From Carnegiea gigantea (taxonomy: Eukaryota; Streptophyta; Magnoliopsida; Caryophyllales; Cactaceae), in the NCBI GenBank assembly GCA_029747015.1, contig JAKOGI010000081.1:1159001-1223000 (forward strand): a stretch of 64,000 nt of DNA. Direction: 5' to 3'. Made by a program: the position numbers and the translations under genes. Below the pieces are notes generated by a model. The model did not search any database. It was not told the origin of the DNA and was given only the letters and a program-made list of their open reading frames with translations. Below, piece after piece: positions 23,653-36,120 of this stretch. Numbering within the stretch: position 1 is the first letter of the stretch; every line of letters begins with the position of its first letter.

Positions 23653-23834
23653 TTCAAAACGCTGAAAACGAAGAGGCCTTAAGTATAGTTAGTGAATTTA
23701 GTGAACTATGATTCTACAGTTGTCGGTTCTAAAATATCTTTTAAATTTCTTTCAAGCATAAAATCCTAATACATCCAAATGAGACGTGTAATTCGAATAT
23801 GTTGTTTAATGTTGTATTATTAAAACTAAGGGCT

Positions 23835-25870
23835 TCCATTATTATGAATCTTTTCAATAATTATTGGGATTACTTAATGCGCATGTATTTTATCGTGTTT
23901 ATTGACACATGTAGTGATACTTAGCGTATTTTTTTAATTTTTTTGGGTAAAGAAAAGATAACTTATCTTTAATTATTGTTGAAATTACTTAGGATCTCTA
24001 TACTTTAATGGTGACGTGGACAGATTTAGTGCAGTCGTGGTTTGAAGAGATGTGACATTGCATGGTGTAAGTGACTGGCTTTGGCATATTTTATTAGTTT
24101 TCCTTTCTGGAGAGAGAGATTAGACATGAATTGCAAACATATATTGTGAGCATCTGTGGATTATAGCTGTCAAAATCTTTTTGCCTTTGCAAGACCTTTT
24201 TGCTTTTGGTAGAAGACATTTGCTTTGATATTGTTGTAGTGGACTGTGTACGTTATTCTGTCCCCTTTTTTCCTTCCTTGATTCCTAATGTCTTGTATGA
24301 AACTAATTACACTATTCAAGGCTTATAGAATATTATTTCTCATATCAGACAACATTGTCAAAATGCAAAGAATATGAAAACCTCTATGTGGCTTATCTTT
24401 TTTTGTTTGGCAATTTGTATAGTGAACATATATTTTTCTTCAGTAAAACTACCAAAGTTAAAGTGTAGCTTGACATACATAAAAAAAGATCAAATGATCT
24501 TCATCATAAAACATACGAAGAGTGAAAAATATAATCAAAATGCAAATGTAATTATACTGTATAATTGTAACTACAGGTTTCAATTATTATGAAACTTTTT
24601 AATTATTATTGGAACTAATTACTATGCATTTATTTCATGCTTAATGAAGCATACAGTAAAATTCTAATTTTTTTCAGGGGTAAATGTAAGATAATGGACT
24701 TTTCAATTATTATTAAAATTAATTAGTATGCATGTATTTTTGAGTGAATATTGAAACTTTTAGTGTAGTTGAGGTTTAATGAGATGTGCAAGTGTACAGT
24801 GTAAGTTATTAGAATTAGCATATTTTATTTGTTTCTTGTTTGGAGAGGAGAATCGGGCATGAGTTACGAACATATCTTGTGACTAAGGGTGGGCAACGGA
24901 TTGGGCCAGCCCATTAACTAAATGAGCTGAGCTGGATCCAGTACATTTGTTAATGGGTTGGGCTGGGTTATGGGCCCAATAAACCCAGCCCGCCCATGAC
25001 CCGCCCATTATCATCTAATGAGTATTTTTGATTAGTTAATTTTTCAACTAATGTATTTGTAATTTTCTAACGAAGTAAACCAGTCTAAATTTAAAGTTAC
25101 AAAATACACAATCAAGCTAATAAACGAGTTGGATCAAGCCGGCCAATGGGCGGTCCGCTTTGGGCCCATTTAAAAATGGAACAAACTTATACAAAATAAT
25201 GGTGTATAATAATTATTGTTATATACAAAGTGTTGATAATGAGGTTAACTAATTAGAACGTGTAAACTAGTACGTCAATTAGGTTAAAAAAATAATAGGT
25301 CACTAAACGGGCCGTTAATGGGCTCGCCTAGTCCGGCCCGTTAATATGCCTTAATGGGCTGAACCATTAATGGCCCTGTTTATTATTGACCATCCCTTTA
25401 TTAACCCTATTTTAAACGGACCGACTGTTTAACCTAATAGGTACCCGGTCCGTTGCCCACTCCTACTTGTGACCATTTCTAGTTAATAGTTGTTACCTAG
25501 TTTGTCTGTTTGGCTTTTTTTTTTGGGGGGGGGAGGGGGGATCAAAGCTTTTTGCAGTTGTTATATGGCATTTGCTTTGATATTTGTACAATGAGCCGTG
25601 AACCTCATCGTCTCCTATATCTTTTCTTTCTTAGTTGCTGATCTTTGGTGTTAAACTAATTATAATATTCAAGTCTCATTGCATATAAATTTTCATATCC
25701 CAAACATTTTCAAAATTCAAGGAATCTAGAAAAAGTCTACGAGCCTTTTCTTTTTATGCATTTTTTTATACAACAAACATATATTTTCTAGAGTAAGAAT
25801 ATAGAAGTTGAAGCGCAGCTAAACATTGCATAAATAGAATGATGAGATGATCATAAGGACAAAGCAAGTG
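23835..25870. repeat. tandem segmental duplication, ~740-bp unit, second copy interrupted
   Basis: Copy 1 (about 23835-24577) and copy 2 (about 24578-25870) share, in order, CAATTATTATGAAAC-type starts, GCATATTTTATT, GCATTTGCTTTGATAT, TAATTATAATATTCAAG and AACATATATTTTC. Copy 2 is longer because it contains the 582-bp MITE at 24884-25465. Divergence is substantial. Confidence 0.75.
24884..25465. mobile_element. hAT-type MITE with perfect 8-bp target duplication
   Basis: Ends TAAGGGTGGGCAACGG and CCGTTGCCCACTCCTA (14 of 16 complementary) are flanked by CTTGTGAC at 24876-24883 and 25466-25473. The interior has inverted GGGCC/GGCCC-rich blocks and no coding sequence. The related sequence at 24141-24160 is an empty site. 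Confidence 0.92.
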
Positions 25871-26307
25871 GAGAAGGAAAAATATACGCAAAGATGAAAT
25901 GCAACCAGGCAATTAAAGAAAGTCGAAAAGCCCCCCCGGCGGGGGGGGGGGGGGAACATCTAAACAAAAAAGTACTTGAACACCTTAAGCTAGAAGAAGT
26001 TTTGCCAATTGACCAGACCAAAATCATATGATGTGTATAATTTCCTATATAAGGTTAACAAACCATCACAACTTGAAATGCAGCTTATGCCGGACAATAT
26101 ATTTCACCACAAGAAGGTTGGATATTGTCTTGTGTAATAAACTATCACAACTTAGAACATAAAACAATATTCTTTTGACACAGGCAAGGCCAGATGTAGC
26201 CTTGTGGTAATTGCATTGGCCATGATCTTACCTGACTTTTGGCTAATTTTGGGCCGCATATTCATGATAAATGCATATATGTGATCCATTGGATAGTGAA
26301 AAGAATT

Positions 26308-26745
26308 TGATTGGAAAAAATCCGATTTTTCAAAATTAAGCCCATCCAAGCTAAATCCATAGACAAAGCCCATACCCTGGATAATGGGCCCTAAACGCGA
26401 CCTTAGGGGCTTCCCCAGGACCCTTCCTTGCCAAGACCGACAGCCCGTGCGGAGTGTTCCAGGTAAGATTACTATTTTACCCCTTTGTCGAAGGGACTAT
26501 AAATAGTTACCTACCCTCCTTGGGAAAAGGGTTGGCAGTTTGATACATTTGACTCATATTGCATTCTCTTTCTCTTGATCTTTGACTTGGACCTTGGACT
26601 GAGTCCATGACCCGGAGGGTGCCCTTTTTGCAGGTTGGGCCTTCGGAAAAGAGGATGTTGGGCATTGCACGCGAACTGTCAGATAAACCCGTTCTTTCAT
26701 CCCACGTCATCATCAACAGTATCTCAAAAAAATTCTCTAAAATCA
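26308..26745 (+). repeat. 5' LTR of Tat element
   Basis: 438 bp, TG...CA. It has a TATA box TATAAATAG at 26498-26506. It lacks a ~26-bp segment found in the 3' LTR after GGACTGA/GGGCTGA. Confidence 0.92.
26498..26506 (+). promoter_or_regulatory. TATA box of 5' LTR
   Basis: TATAAATAG sits in the middle of the LTR and is conserved in the 3' LTR at 41374-41382. Confidence 0.75.
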
Positions 26746-26748
26746 TAT

Positions 26749-26766
26749 TGGCGCCGTCTGTAGGGA
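26749..26766 (+). other. primer-binding site of Tat element
   Basis: TGGCGCCGTCTGTAGGGA begins 3 bp after the LTR end. It is the form usual in Tat-lineage elements; its first nine bases also fit the 3' end of tRNA-Asp. Confidence 0.85.
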
Positions 26767-26779
26767 AAGAGCGGTAGCA

Positions 26780-28459
26780 ATGGTGGTAAGTGAAGCAACA
26801 CGAGCACAGACTCGTAAGGATAAGGCCCCCGCGGTTAATACCTTTGCGTCTCCTGAGGTGCAGGACGCCTCGGAGAGTTCGCGGGCAAATCCCCGATCAA
26901 CTAGCCCGCCTCTTCCTGAGAGAGATGCGTACGTCACGGTGGACACCCTGAAAAACTTTATGTCCACCATGACGGACACTATCACCCGACAGGTCTTAGA
27001 ACAGGTTGAAAGGGCTATGGAGGCGGCTAAGTCAGCCAGGCCGCTTCCTCATTTTGATTACGTTCCGACCAACAGAGGCGAGCTTTCCCGCCGGCCGGAG
27101 CGGGTACCATCTCCCCGTTACACAGAGCAGAAGCGGGAGGTATCTCGGTTGAACTGGAGCGAACGACCCTATACAGAGCAGCAAGGTCGACGCGCGGCAG
27201 CAAGACCTAATGGCCGCCCCGTGCAGGGGGCAACAGCCAAATCTACAACTGCTTCCACTCCCTATGCAACCCATTCCAGGCAAATCGCTTGGCTCGAGGA
27301 ATAAGAGCAAACTTCCAAGCCTCGGAGGCGAGATCTCGGGCAGGCATCGGCTCAGCCCGGAATGCCTTACCCACCGTGACCGCATACGAAGTCCTCCGCG
27401 GGAGATCCGCGGTCAGGAGTCTCGTTGAGGAGACCGGTCGCCTGCAAGAGCTTCAAGGCACGGCCGGGAGAGGAAGATTCCCTTTGTTGTTGAGGTGGAG
27501 CACCATCTTGAAATCCCCATCAAGGTTTCTGGAACACCGCTCAGCCGACTGCTCTTCCGTTCTCCACCCCGTTCAGCACATAAATCATCAATGCTTCGCG
27601 CTACCGGAAGGTCAAGATGCCCACGGTGGACCTTTACGATGGGACGACAGATCTTGAAGAGTATCTGGGGGTCTACAAGGTGCAGATGTATGTGCAGGAC
27701 GTGGATGATGCCACATATTGCCACTATTTCCCCGTTGCCTTAAAGGGGGTGGCGCAATCGTTGTTTAATGGTATGCCCCCGGGAAGCGTCACATGTTATC
27801 AGGACCTGGCTGACAAATTTGTTAGCCAGTTCATCGCCAGTCGGAAGGAAAGGAGGACAAATATCTACCTGTCCAAAATCAAGCAGGGGCCACAGGAGTC
27901 CCTCGCCGAATTTGTCAAGTGCTTCCATCAGGAGGCGGTGTTGATTCCGGACCTAGAAGACGAGGTGGCATACACCTCCTTCTTGAACGTTCTCAAGAGC
28001 GACCGCTTCAAGTTCTCCTTTGCTGAACAGAAGGAGACCACATTGGCTAAGGCCCTAAGAAAGGCCGCAGAGATCTACGCCGACAATTCCGACGCTCCGA
28101 AGAAGGCTAGGATCCCGAGGGATAAGAATCTCGATCGTGGTGACAAGAATGCCAGCCCCTAGGAAAGGAGGCCACAATTTGAGGCAATTGACCCTCGGTT
28201 TACTACCGACGCCAGAAGCATCCTCATGGAGGTTAGAGGGCATCCCATGCTTCGAAAACCGCCACCCATGACCACACCCCCGAAGCCGTAGAATGCTAGG
28301 AAATACTGCAAGTTTCATGAACAGAGTGGACACACCACTACTGAGTGCCGAGAGCTAAAGAAAGCTCTTCACGAATTCACAGACAAGGGTCAGATCGATC
28401 GATTTTTAAAGAAAGGACCACGTTTCTTTCGACGAGAACCGGAACCCGTACAATCCTAA
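26780..28459 (+). pseudogene. gag of Tat element
   Basis: Opens with MVVSEATRAQTRKDKAPAVN. Frame 2 holds to a stop at 27302-27304, is lost between about 27305 and 27560, then resumes through TVDLYDGTTDLEEYLGVYK and KIKQGPQESLAEFVKCFHQE, the retrotransposon gag core. TAG codons at 28160 and 28289 interrupt it. A Tat-style zinc-binding motif C-x2-H-x4-H-x4-C (CKFHEQSGHTTTEC) lies at 28307-28348, and the frame ends at TAA 28457-28459. Gag would form the virus-like particle and bind the RNA. Confidence 0.88.
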
Positions 28460-28499
28460 CCGCGGGATGAGGAGTGTTCGACAGAAGTCGTGACCACAA

Positions 28500-31400
28500 T
28501 TGCTGGGGGCTATGCAGAAGGAATGACCCGGTCAGCTTGGAAAGCTCAGCTCAGAAGTGCATAACAGGTACTTACCACTGAGCAACGACCCCACATAACA
28601 GTGCCTACAATGGTGTTTGGTGGAAAGAAAGCCCCACGATATGCCTCTCCACACAATGACCCTTTAGTTGTTGAGATGAAGATAGCAAGTGTAATTGTAT
28701 GGTGAATTCTGATTGACACGGGTGGCTTCGTTGACATCATAACCTGGGTTACTTGAAGAAGCTCGTGCACCTAGGACGTGACATCATCCCCTTGGTGCAC
28801 CCCATCTTGGGTTTCGGCGGGTAGGAGGTAAATCCCGCTGGTATAATCCACCTCCCTGTACGCTTTGGTGATAAGCTCAAATCCAAGAACCTAGAGTCGA
28901 CTTCTTGGTCGTTGATATGCTCACGGCCTACAATGTGATCCTAGGACGTCCAACACTTCACAAGGTGAAAGCCGTCATCGCCCCATACCTTCTCCAACTT
29001 CAATTCGAGGCTGATGATGGAAGCGTCGGTGAAATGCATGGTATCAACGGATAGCCCGGGAGTGTTACTTGGTGAGCATCAGGCCCCTAATAGAGCGAAC
29101 GAAGGAGCACGGGCTTGATGGGTCATCCCAGGCGAAGAAGCGCGCAAGGGCTGGACCAATCACCATGGTCCTAGAAGCATTGGTCATCCATACCCTCACC
29201 ACGGTGGAACCCTCACGGCCTCGACCGGAGGTTGCGGGTGATGTGGAGCAAGTTTCACTCAAGGAAGAACGGCCTGAGCGTACAGTTCAGCTAGGTCAAG
29301 ATATGATAGCCCTCGATCGGCAATCACTACTCTCCCTCGTACGGGAGTATAAAGATGTCTTCCGTTTGGACTTGATGAAATGCTCGGTATCGCTCTAATT
29401 GTTATGGAACACCGGCTAAACGTGGACCCTCATCACAGGCAGGTCATCCAGAAGTAGCGCCATATGGGCTCAGAGAGAGCGGCCGCTGCCAATGCTGAAA
29501 TACAGAAGTTGCCAGAAGTTGGATTCATTCGAGAATGCCAATACCCTGAATGGATCTCGAATGTGGTGTTAGTGAAGAAGCCCAACGGGACCTGGAGAAT
29601 GTGTGTGGATTTCACAGATTTGAACAAGGCTTGCCCGAAGGATAACTATCTGCTGCCGAAAATTGATAAGCTGGTGGACGCCACAGCCAGACATGCCTTG
29701 TTGAGTTTCATGGACACCTTCTCCGGATACCACTAGATACCCATCTGCTCGGAAGATCAGGAAAAGACTGTGTTCATCATGGACCACGGCCTCCACTATT
29801 ACAAGATGATGCCTTTTGGATTAAAGAATGCCGAGGCCACTTACCAGTGCTTGGTTAAGAAACTATTCGAACCCCTCATTGGTAAGATCATGGAGGTCTA
29901 CGTCGACGATATGATAGTGAAAAGCAAAACTGATGGAGATTATGGCTATGATTTGAGGAAGACGTTCGATATACTACGCACCTTCAGCGTGAAGCTCAAC
30001 CCCAAAAAGTGCGTGTTTGGGGTACGATCGGGCAAATTTCTCGACTTCATAATCAGTAGTCGCGGAATCGAAGCTGACCTGGACAAGATCCAAGCTGTCC
30101 TCGACATAAAGCCGCCACGGAGTGTAAGAGAAGTGCAACGTCTGACCGCTGCATAGCCGCGTTGGGCCGGTTTATGTCTCGGTCCGCAGATAAGTGCCAA
30201 CCATTCTTCCGCCTCCTGCGACAGCGGGCCAACTTCAGTTCGAACCAGGAGGCTAACGAGGCATTCCAAGCATTGAAGACCTACCTGGCTGAGTTGCCCA
30301 AAATCGCCAGCCCCTTGGAGCGGGAAATTCTAGTGCTGTATTTGGCCGTTTCAGAGCACGCGGTCAGCGCTGTCCTCGTTGTGAAAAGGGCTAAGGAGCA
30401 GATCCCCGTGTACTACATCAGTCACGCCTTGGCGGGGGTGGAAGTGAGCTATCCTCTTACAGAGAAGTTTGCCTATGCCCTAGTGATGGCCAGTCGGAAG
30501 CTGAGGCCCTACTTTGAGGCTTACAAGATCCTGGTCCTAACTGATCAACCCTTGAAGAACGTCCTTCAGAAGTTAGATGCCTTAGGGTGGCTCTTGAAAT
30601 GGGCCCTCGAACCATCATGCTACGACTTGGCCTTTGAACCACGGCGGGCCATCAAAGCCCAGGTCTTAGCTGACTTTTTGGCCGAGAATACCATGCCACC
30701 TGAGGAAGGTGATTTGCACCCACGGTCCTGGAACTCATATGTAGACGGATCGTCCACCAAGGACGGGAGTGGGGTCGGCCTCATCATTGAAAGTCCCAAC
30801 AGGGTACGGTACGAGCACGCTTTGAGTTCATGTTCAAGGCATCCAACAATGAAGTAGAGTACGAAGCCCTCATCGCGGGAATAGAGCTATGTTACGCCGC
30901 GGGAGTAGACTATATCCAAGCCTTCTCTGATTCCCAATTAGTCGTCAGCCAGCTCAACGACGCATATGAAGCAAAGGACGACACCATGGCTGCATATGTT
31001 CGGCGGGTACGGGAGGCGACTAAGTTACTAAAGCACCTTGTGATCACAAACATCCCTCGCTCAAAGAACTGACCGGCTGACGCCATGTCTAAACTGACAA
31101 GTTCGTCTAATGACGGGAAGCCCAAAAACATTCAGTGGGAGACTTTGATGGAGAGGAGCATCGATCTATATGAGGTGTTGTGGTTAGACAGAAGCTCGAC
31201 ATGGATGGATCCTATCCGCGCGTACCTCACGACGGTGCGCTTCCCTCGGATCCTAAAGAAGCGGATAGAGTGAAGAAGAGGTCGAACTGGTTGATCCTAT
31301 ACAAGGGGATCCTATACAAGAGATCTTTCGTTCAGCCCCTCCTGCGTCGTGTGACCCCGGAGGAGGGACGAAGATACTGGAAGAGCTGCAGTAAGGCGTT

Positions 31401-32434
31401 TGCAGCATACATGCCCGAGGCCATGCCCTAGCTGTGACGACCATTCAAACTGGCTACTACTGGCCCAACTTACGGGAGGATGCCATGACACTAGAACGGA
31501 CCTGTGACAAATGCCAAAAGTTTGCCCCCATCCAACGAGTCCCCTCCACCCCCATGATGCCAATCGTTAGCCCCTGCCATTCGCCACATGGGGAATGGAT
31601 ATCCCCGGCCATTTTCCCAAGGCTACAGGGCAGCGTAAGTACCTTTTTGTGGCGGTCCACTACTTCACCAAATGGATAGAGGCTGAGGCTGTAGCCTCTA
31701 TAACCATCGTTGAAGTGCGAAGGTTCATTTGGCGGAACATCATCACCTGCTTCGGCCTCTCTCGTGCCATCATCTTTGATAACGACAGGCAGTTCGACAC
31801 TAGTAGGCTCACTGACTACCTCAGCAACTTGGGCTGCCAAGCTTGGTTCATTGCTGTGGCTCACCCTTAGATTAACGGCCAAGTTGAGGCGGCCAACAAG
31901 TCTATCCTCCATGGCCTATAGAAGAAACTTGATATCACAAAGGGAAAATAGGCGGAAGAATTGCACGACGTCCTATGGTCCCTCCGTATCACTGAGAAAA
32001 CTGCTACCAGTAGAACTCCTTTCACGTTAGCTTATGGGTCCGAGGCTACTCTACTCATTGAGGTCTCCCTCCACACTCATCGGTTGACAACTTTCCAAGA
32101 AGAGTTGAATAATGCAGCACTCTGAGAAGCTCTCGACCTCCTTCCCTCCATCCATGGCGATGCTCTGCTTCAGGAAGCTCTTTATAAATCCCCATCGCCC
32201 GCCTGCGCAACTGCACAGTACGATTGCAACCGATTCATGTGGACAACTTCGTTCTTCAGTTCATGGGGGTTGTAGCTCGTGCGGGGGGTATATGGAAAAC
32301 TCACTGTCAATTAGGAAGGCCTATACAAAGTTGCTTCTCAAGTCTGCCCCGGAACGAATCGCCTCGAGACTGTTAGCGGCTCTCCCATACCACAAACCTG
32401 GCATAGCAGCAACTTGAGAAAGTACTATACTTAG
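28500..32434 (+). pseudogene. pol of Tat element (PR-RT-RH-aRH-INT)
   Basis: The protease motif DTGG is at 28715 (usual DTGS) just after an in-frame TGA. RT runs 29464-30156 with YVDD at 29899-29910 and a TAG at 29734 where the family has Gln. A frameshift near 30147 leads into the gypsy RNase H (30162-30700). A second, archaeal-type RNase H starts at YVDGSS (30738), shifts frame near 30825 and continues with EYEALIAG and SDSQLVVSQL, with TGA at 31070. Integrase has CDKCQKFAP, catalytic Asp at 31598, Asp at 31778 and Glu at 31886. The last two are 36 codons apart, the normal D-35-E spacing. Pol ends NLRKYYT at TAG 32432-32434. At least four frameshifts and several stops make it inactive. Confidence 0.92.
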
Positions 32435-32546
32435 GCTCATGCTTTTCTTTACCTCCAACGGACATGTATTCCTTGATTACAAGTAATAAAATCAGACGCC
32501 CACAGTGGCCACGTTTGCACTCATATGCAACCCTCCTTTTCTCTAA

Positions 32547-33565
32547 GCACGGACTAGCAGTCGGTCGCTACACTCTTAGCCTCAGTGGGGGCTAAGGTCC
32601 CAGAGCACGGCCTTATGGTCGGTTGCTAAACTCTTAGACCCAATGGGGGCTAAGGGTCCATGAACTCGACCTTATGGCCGGTCGCAACACTCTTAGCCCC
32701 AAAGGGGCTAAGGGTCCACAAGTACGACCTTATGGCCGGTCGCTTCACTCTTAGTCTCAGTGGGGGCTAAGGGTCTTAGAGTACGACCTTTTGACCGGTT
32801 GCTACTCTCTTAGCCTCAATAGGGTCTAAGGGTCCACAAGCACGACCCTTTGGCCGGTCGCTACACTTTTAGCCTCAGTGAGGGCTAAGGGTCCCAGAGC
32901 ACGGTTTCATCGCTGGTCGCTACACTCTTAGCCCCAGTGGGGCTAAGGGTCCCAGAGCACAACCTCATGGCCGGTTGCTACACTCTTAGCCCCAATGGAG
33001 GCTAAAGGTCCATGAGCACAACCGGGCGGTCGGTCGCTACACTCTTAGCCCCAATGGGGGCTAAGGGTCCACAAACACGGTCTTATGACCGGTCGCTATA
33101 CTCTTAGCATCAATTGGGGCTAAGGGTCTCAGAGCACGGCCTTTTGGCCGGTCGCTACACTCTTAGCCCCGATGGGGGCTAAGGGTTCACAAGCATAGCC
33201 TTATGGCCGGTCGCTACATTCTTAGCCTTAGTGGGGGCTAAGGGTCCCGGAGCACGACCTCATGGCCGGTCGCTACACTCTTAGCCCCAGTGAGAGCTAA
33301 GGGTCTTAGAGCACGGCCTTATGGCCGGTCACTATACTTTAGCCCCAATGGGACTAAGGGTCCCAGAGCACGGCCTCATAGCCGGTCGCTATACTCTTAG
33401 CACCAATAGGGGCTAAGTGTCCATGAGCACGGCCGAGTGGCTGGTCGCTACACTCTTAGCCCTAATGGGGGCTAAAGGTCCACGAGCACGACCTCTTGGC
33501 CTGTCGCTACACTCTAAACCCCAGTGGGGGCTAAGGATCCATTACCATGACCTCCCGACCGGACA
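32547..33565. repeat. tandem array 1, ~59-bp unit, about 17 copies
   Basis: Each unit reads approximately GGTCGCTACACTCTTAGCCC, then CAGTGGGGGCTAAGGGTCC, then a spacer and GCACGGCCTTATGGCC. The CTTAGCCCC...GGGGCTAAG part is a near-perfect inverted repeat with a 3-4-base loop, and GGCCTTATGGCC is a second small one. It starts about 110 bp after pol and lies just 3' of the antisense gene at 33824-36120. Confidence 0.93.
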
Positions 33566-33823
33566 CAATGCCAGTTGTGTATTCCTTAGCCGAATGACAC
33601 ATCACTTGTTCTTTCGCTTGGGGGCTGCTACCCTACGGCACATGAAGAACAAAAACACAAGCTAAAATGAAAGAACAAGTACGAAGCAAAAGAACGATCA
33701 ACGAAAGAAGCTGGTTACCAGAAATGAACATTTTTCATTAATAAAGTGCAAGTACAACCTCTAATTAAAAAAAAAAAGCGAGAGACGAGGAAGAAAGAAG
33801 AAAGAACAAGGAAAAAGAGGGGG

Positions 33824-36120
33824 TTACACATTAGGCTCTCCACTATCCCCATAACCCTCCTCCTCAGAAGCCCTAGCCTCAGCATCCAAAGGGTTAGTTG
33901 TCTCATCCCCTACACCCTCACCCTCACCAGAAGCAGGAATAAATTCCACCTCTTCAGGGTCTCGGCCTTCGTCCTTGGCCCACTAGCACTCGTCTACGTA
34001 GTGGAGGTAGGCCTTGAAATAGCTATCCTCTTGAAATTCCTCAACCAGTGTCGCCAAAGCCTTGCGCAAATACCCCAAGGTATTGGCACGACCCTGCTGA
34101 TAGCCTTACTCCTTGGCTTGAGCCACCCTTTTAGCCCCGCGATCGCTTCAGCCTTGGCCTTTGTGAGCGCCTCCTCTAGCTGGCGCTGCAGGTCTTTCTT
34201 CTCGGCTTCTCGAGCGTTCTGATTAGCCTTTAACTTTTCCCAGCACCACTACTACCGGGTCGCCAGCCCCTCCAGCATTCGGCACTCCACCGCGGCTCTC
34301 AACCCCCTAGCAAACGCTTCGGCCATTATCACCTCCTTCTCAGTGATCTTTGGGGGAATCCGAGCTGCCCGAGGTCCCAAGTCCCAGGACTTAAGGACAA
34401 GGGAAAACTTGGCCACGGGATCAGCCTTGATGAAAGTGGTGGATGGCCGCTGGGCGCTAGAGGGAGAACCGTCACTGGCCTGAGAAGCGGTTCGCACGAT
34501 CTTAGAGGGGGCGGTGTGTTCCTGGAGACCGAGAGTGCGATCGCCAGTTGACCGACTTCCAAAGTGCCGAGTGGCAGACCGCTCGGCTCCTGCTTTCCCC
34601 GCATGGGTAGGGGCAGACGTCGCGGTCTCATCGGGACGACCCTCGATTCATTGGCGCTTGTGGACTGGTAAGCTGATGGCAGGCTTCTTTTCGTGCGGTA
34701 CGAGGGGGTGCCGGTGGTCAAAATAACTTAGTTAGATTACTCCAAACCAGGGATTACAAGGAAGTGGGTGAATAAGGTTCTAAAGTGTACCTTCTTGGCT
34801 TGTTGGTTGACGAGGCGTTGCCTCTCCTCTTCCCAACGGTGCTTGGCCTCGGCTGCCACTTGCTCCGGAGTGGCGTCCCTGGTCTCAATAACTGTCAACC
34901 TCGCCCTCACTTGCTCTATATAAAACAAAAGGGAAATCAGGTCAGAACCAAACAGAAAATCTGACTAATATTGGGACGACCAATACCCTTAGAAAAATTC
35001 TTAAGGATAAAAAGGCCCCCCGCGGTAAGGAAGAAGTCGTTTCCAAAAAACTTCAACTTAGGGAGCCAATTCAAAGGTTCCCTATCACTAGACTTACTCT
35101 TCCTCCTCTTAGGGCCCTTTATAGATTCTATTGCTTGAGCCATAAACTTGGGGATGGGCCAGGGCTGATTGTCCTCCCATATGTAGAACTGGAAGTAACG
35201 AGCCATTTTTCTTTCCTCAGCTATCGCTTCCCCGAAGGGGTTCCTAACATATTTACCCTCTTTTCAGTCAGGAACGTTTCCCCAACCTGACTCTCGGCAC
35301 AAAGAGGAAGTCATATTTTCAATACTTCACCTTTGACTTCTTCTTGATGGCCGTCATGAATCCCGGCTTGTTGTTGAAACAATACCATCCTAAGTCCACA
35401 GTGTCCTTGGGAGCCCTTTGGATGGTATGCACGAGATTAAACGCTCGTGCCGAGTAGGTGAGGCCGCGCAATTCACAAGTCGCGATGAAAGAACAAATGT
35501 TGTGCCATGATCTAGGCACAACTTGTACGGGCGCCAGTTCGTACATGTTCAAAATCTCTTCAATCACCAGGTGAAGAGGAAATCTAAAACCGTAGTTGAG
35601 AGCCAAGCGATAAACTGCTATACATTTAGTGGGCGGCTCATTCATGGTTGCATTCGCCTCGAGGATTATGAAGGTGTACCCTGCAGGCAGGAGATATTGC
35701 TTCTCAAGGGCCGTCCTCTTTAGTGTAGGGATGACCTTGGGGTTGGAAAAGTGACTGCTGGGACCATCCTGCAGGTCTGAGCAGGTTGGGGGCCCCCGGG
35801 AACTCTGGTCCCTTCGCTATAATCTCAGGAACTAGTCCTATAAGTGAACGGCCTTTTCTCTTAAGTACCGACTTGCGCAGAGCCGAAGGCTATTCGTGAG
35901 ACGAGGAGCTAGTCGATGCCCCCTCCGAGGACGAATGTCTCGACGAACTATCAGAAGAAGAGGAGGAAGAGGTCCCCCCTGAGGTAGAGCTAGTACTAGT
36001 GGAGGCTACTTCGGCCCCTGGTTTTGATGAGCTTAGGGCAGAGCAGGGATTACCTCGTGTACCCTCAGCCAACAACTCATCTGGAAACCTAATGCGGGGG
36101 GTGGACTTGGTTTTTGCCAT
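33824..36120 (-). pseudogene. antisense gene 1 of Tat element (gypsy-type plant transposon protein)
   Basis: Read on the minus strand from ATG 36120 (MAKTKSTPRIRFPDELLAEG). A Ser-rich stretch follows, then a block at 35645-35319 with LALNYGFRFPLHLVIEEILN and VPRSWHNICSFIATC. This resembles the 'putative gypsy type transposon' domain (PF04195) often found in reverse orientation in plant gypsy elements. A charged, likely coiled-coil region (REAEKKDLQRQLEEALTKAK) and an acidic tail ending SGEPNV at TAA 33826-33824 complete it. Stops (for example at 35890) and frameshifts break it. A TATA box at 36697-36704 and a possible leader intron (donor CTGCAG|GTAC after 36485, acceptor TTTTCAG ending 36130) suggest its own transcription unit. 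Function unknown. Confidence 0.7.

Larger units (their letters stand above)
22017..23678. mobile_element. Harbinger-type MITE B with TTA target duplication, carrying A' and a hAT MITE
   Basis: The left end GGACCTGTTTGTTTTCAACG and the reverse complement of the right end, GGCCTCTTCGTTTTCAGCG, are inverted termini. They are flanked by TTA at 22014-22016 and 23679-23681. The left arm 22017-22239 is inverted at 22801-22984 plus 23661-23678. The right arm is split by the hAT MITE, and arm A' occupies the centre. Subterminal GGAGCAGGTT-type repeats are abundant. Confidence 0.75.

Noticed and set aside
27032..27385. Minus-strand frame opposite gag
   Set aside because: Shadow of the GC-rich gag sequence; no family motif.
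33746..34222. Plus-strand 158-codon frame
   Set aside because: It lies over the C-terminal half of antisense gene 1, whose minus-strand reading has coherent coiled-coil and acidic segments; the plus frame has no motif.
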